A DNA stretch of 64,000 nt. Source: an uncultured Rhodospirillaceae bacterium (GTDB lineage: Bacteria; Pseudomonadota; Alphaproteobacteria; Rhodospirillales; Rhodospirillaceae). A program made the position numbers and the translations under genes. Of this stretch, positions 63,185 through 64,000 are shown piece by piece. Below the pieces are notes generated by a model, which did not search any database, was not told the DNA's origin, and saw only the letters and a list, made by a program, of their open reading frames with translations. Location of the stretch: the NCBI GenBank assembly GCA_943787205.1, contig CALSLN010000009.1, positions 186,001 to 250,000 of the forward strand, written 5' to 3'. Each line of letters begins with the position of its first letter. Position 1 is the first letter of the stretch.

Positions 63185-64000
63185 ATGATGGAAATCGGCA
63201 TCTTTCTTCCCATCGCTAAGGGCGGATTCGTTATATCTAAAAACGTTCCACCCACATGGCCGACATGGGCACTCAACAGAGACGTCACGCTAAAATGCGA
63301 GGCGCTGGGTTTTGATTTCGCGCTATCCATGGTCAAGTTTCGCGGATTTGGTGGAGAAACTGAATACTGGGATCACGCCCTAGATTCTTTCACGCTGACG
63401 GCGTCTTTAGCGCCGATTACCAGCACCATTAAACTCATTCCGTCGGTCACGAACCTATCCCTACACCCTGCCGTCGCCGCACGAATGGCCGCAACGATTG
63501 AAGCTGTGTGCCCAGATCGCTTCGGCCTAAACATCGTTTCTGGCTGGTACAAAGAAGAGTTTAACCAGATGGGGCTTTGGCCAGGCGATGAGTTCTTCGG
63601 CACACGTTATGACTATGCAACTGAATACGTAACAATCCTTAAGGAGCTTTGGGAAACTGGACAATCCAATTTCAAAGGGCAGTTCTTTGAGATGAACGAA
63701 GCGGAAATCAAACCCATGCCGACAACCCCCATACCCTTGGTATGCGCGGGTCAATCAGACAGGGGGATTCAATTTACAGCTGAAATGGGCGATAGAAATT
63801 TTGTTATTGCCGGCGGCAATAGCCACGATATTGAGAGCGATATTGCTGCGTTCAAGAGCATCACCACTCGACTACAGGCGCAAGCAACCAAGCTAAAACG
63901 CGACGTCGGAACAATTGCCCTATTTAACGTATTTGCGGCAGAAACAGACGACGCTGCCAACAAACGGTTCGAGCACATTGTCGAAGGGGCTGACGAAGTC
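63185..64000 (+). CDS. RutA-like flavin monooxygenase, 3' end outside window
   Basis: 272 codons up to the right edge. The start is ATG ATG GAA ATC at 63185. Blocks matching E. coli pyrimidine oxygenase RutA are 'IGIFLPIAKGGFVIS', 'FDFALSMVKFRGFGGETEYWDH', 'ARMAATIEAVC', 'DRFGLNIVSGWYKEEFNQMGLWPGDEFF', 'RYDYATEYVTILKELW' and 'LVCAGQSDRGIQFTAE'. This is a group C, FMNH2-dependent luciferase-like monooxygenase. RutA opens the uracil ring; since no other rut gene is visible here, the true substrate may be a related amide or heterocycle. A full protein would be about 360-380 residues. It is divergent from the VOC/DUF1838 transcript (about 160 bases between starts). Confidence 0.9.
   Translation, partial: MMEIGIFLPIAKGGFVISKNVPPTWPTWALNRDVTLKCEALGFDFALSMVKFRGFGGETEYWDHALDSFTLTASLAPITSTIKLIPSVTNLSLHPAVAARMAATIEAVCPDRFGLNIVSGWYKEEFNQMGLWPGDEFFGTRYDYATEYVTILKELWETGQSNFKGQFFEMNEAEIKPMPTTPIPLVCAGQSDRGIQFTAEMGDRNFVIAGGNSHDIESDIAAFKSITTRLQAQATKLKRDVGTIALFNVFAAETDDAANKRFEHIVEGADEV

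Overview
The window looks like a chromosomal segment of a free-living, Gram-negative alphaproteobacterium, most like the Rhodospirillales. The pointers are the CckA-type hybrid kinase next to a flhB remnant, the flagellar genes fliL, DUF6468, motE, flgFGAH, flaF, fliX and flhFG, dksA, a GAAC-N7-GAAC LexA box at recA, and a NrtR-nadA-nadC NAD module. No rRNA, tRNA or CRISPR array was recognised.

Layout. 1-4.1 kb: alaS (cut by the left edge), an NTF2-like protein, recA with its SOS box, and a tiny entericidin-type lipoprotein. 4.1-15 kb: cckA, then flagellar genes on both strands (a MotB-FlhB chimera, a MotB-like protein, a CheY-like receiver, MotE, DUF6468, FliL; divergently FlgF, FlgG, FlgA, FlgH). 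15-19.4 kb: flaF followed by an accessory island (a wrecked NmrA-type gene, an NTF2-like gene, a solute-binding protein). 19.4-25.4 kb: dksA, a glycosyltransferase-FliX chimera, waaA, and an O-GlcNAc-transferase-type protein joined to the FlgE C-terminus. 25.4-28.6 kb: nadC, nadA, nrtR. 28.7-34.1 kb: fliF cut off by an IS6-family element, then flhF, flhG and a FliK-like gene. 34-37 kb: housekeeping genes including hemH and a Fur-box gene. 37.4-64 kb: a metabolic and transport region.

The flagellar genes are the most unusual part. Three in-frame chimeras (MotB-like/FlhB, glycosyltransferase/FliX, OGT-like/FlgE), one IS-truncated gene (fliF) and one missing expected gene (fliM between fliL and DUF6468) all fall in flagellar loci, while the neighbouring rod, ring and stator-accessory genes look intact. 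The simplest reading is a flagellar system being lost by deletions. A rearranged assembly is the main alternative.

The right third holds four paralogous DUF1838 proteins, all with twin-arginine signals. They sit with an MFS importer, a GntR regulator, a b561-type cytochrome, an Old-Yellow-Enzyme/FAD fusion, a Tat-exported amidohydrolase, an exported VOC protein and a RutA-like flavin monooxygenase. I infer an uncharacterised catabolic system with a periplasmic arm. A separate group (exported C1q-like protein, di-heme DUF1111 protein, hydrolase, GPH-type symporter, methyltransferase) lies between.

Caution: at least a dozen genes are interrupted by single-base frameshifts. Nearly all those inspected are repaired by removing one base from a short homopolymer, usually C/G. 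I therefore treat most of them as probably intact genes carrying sequence errors, not as pseudogenes.
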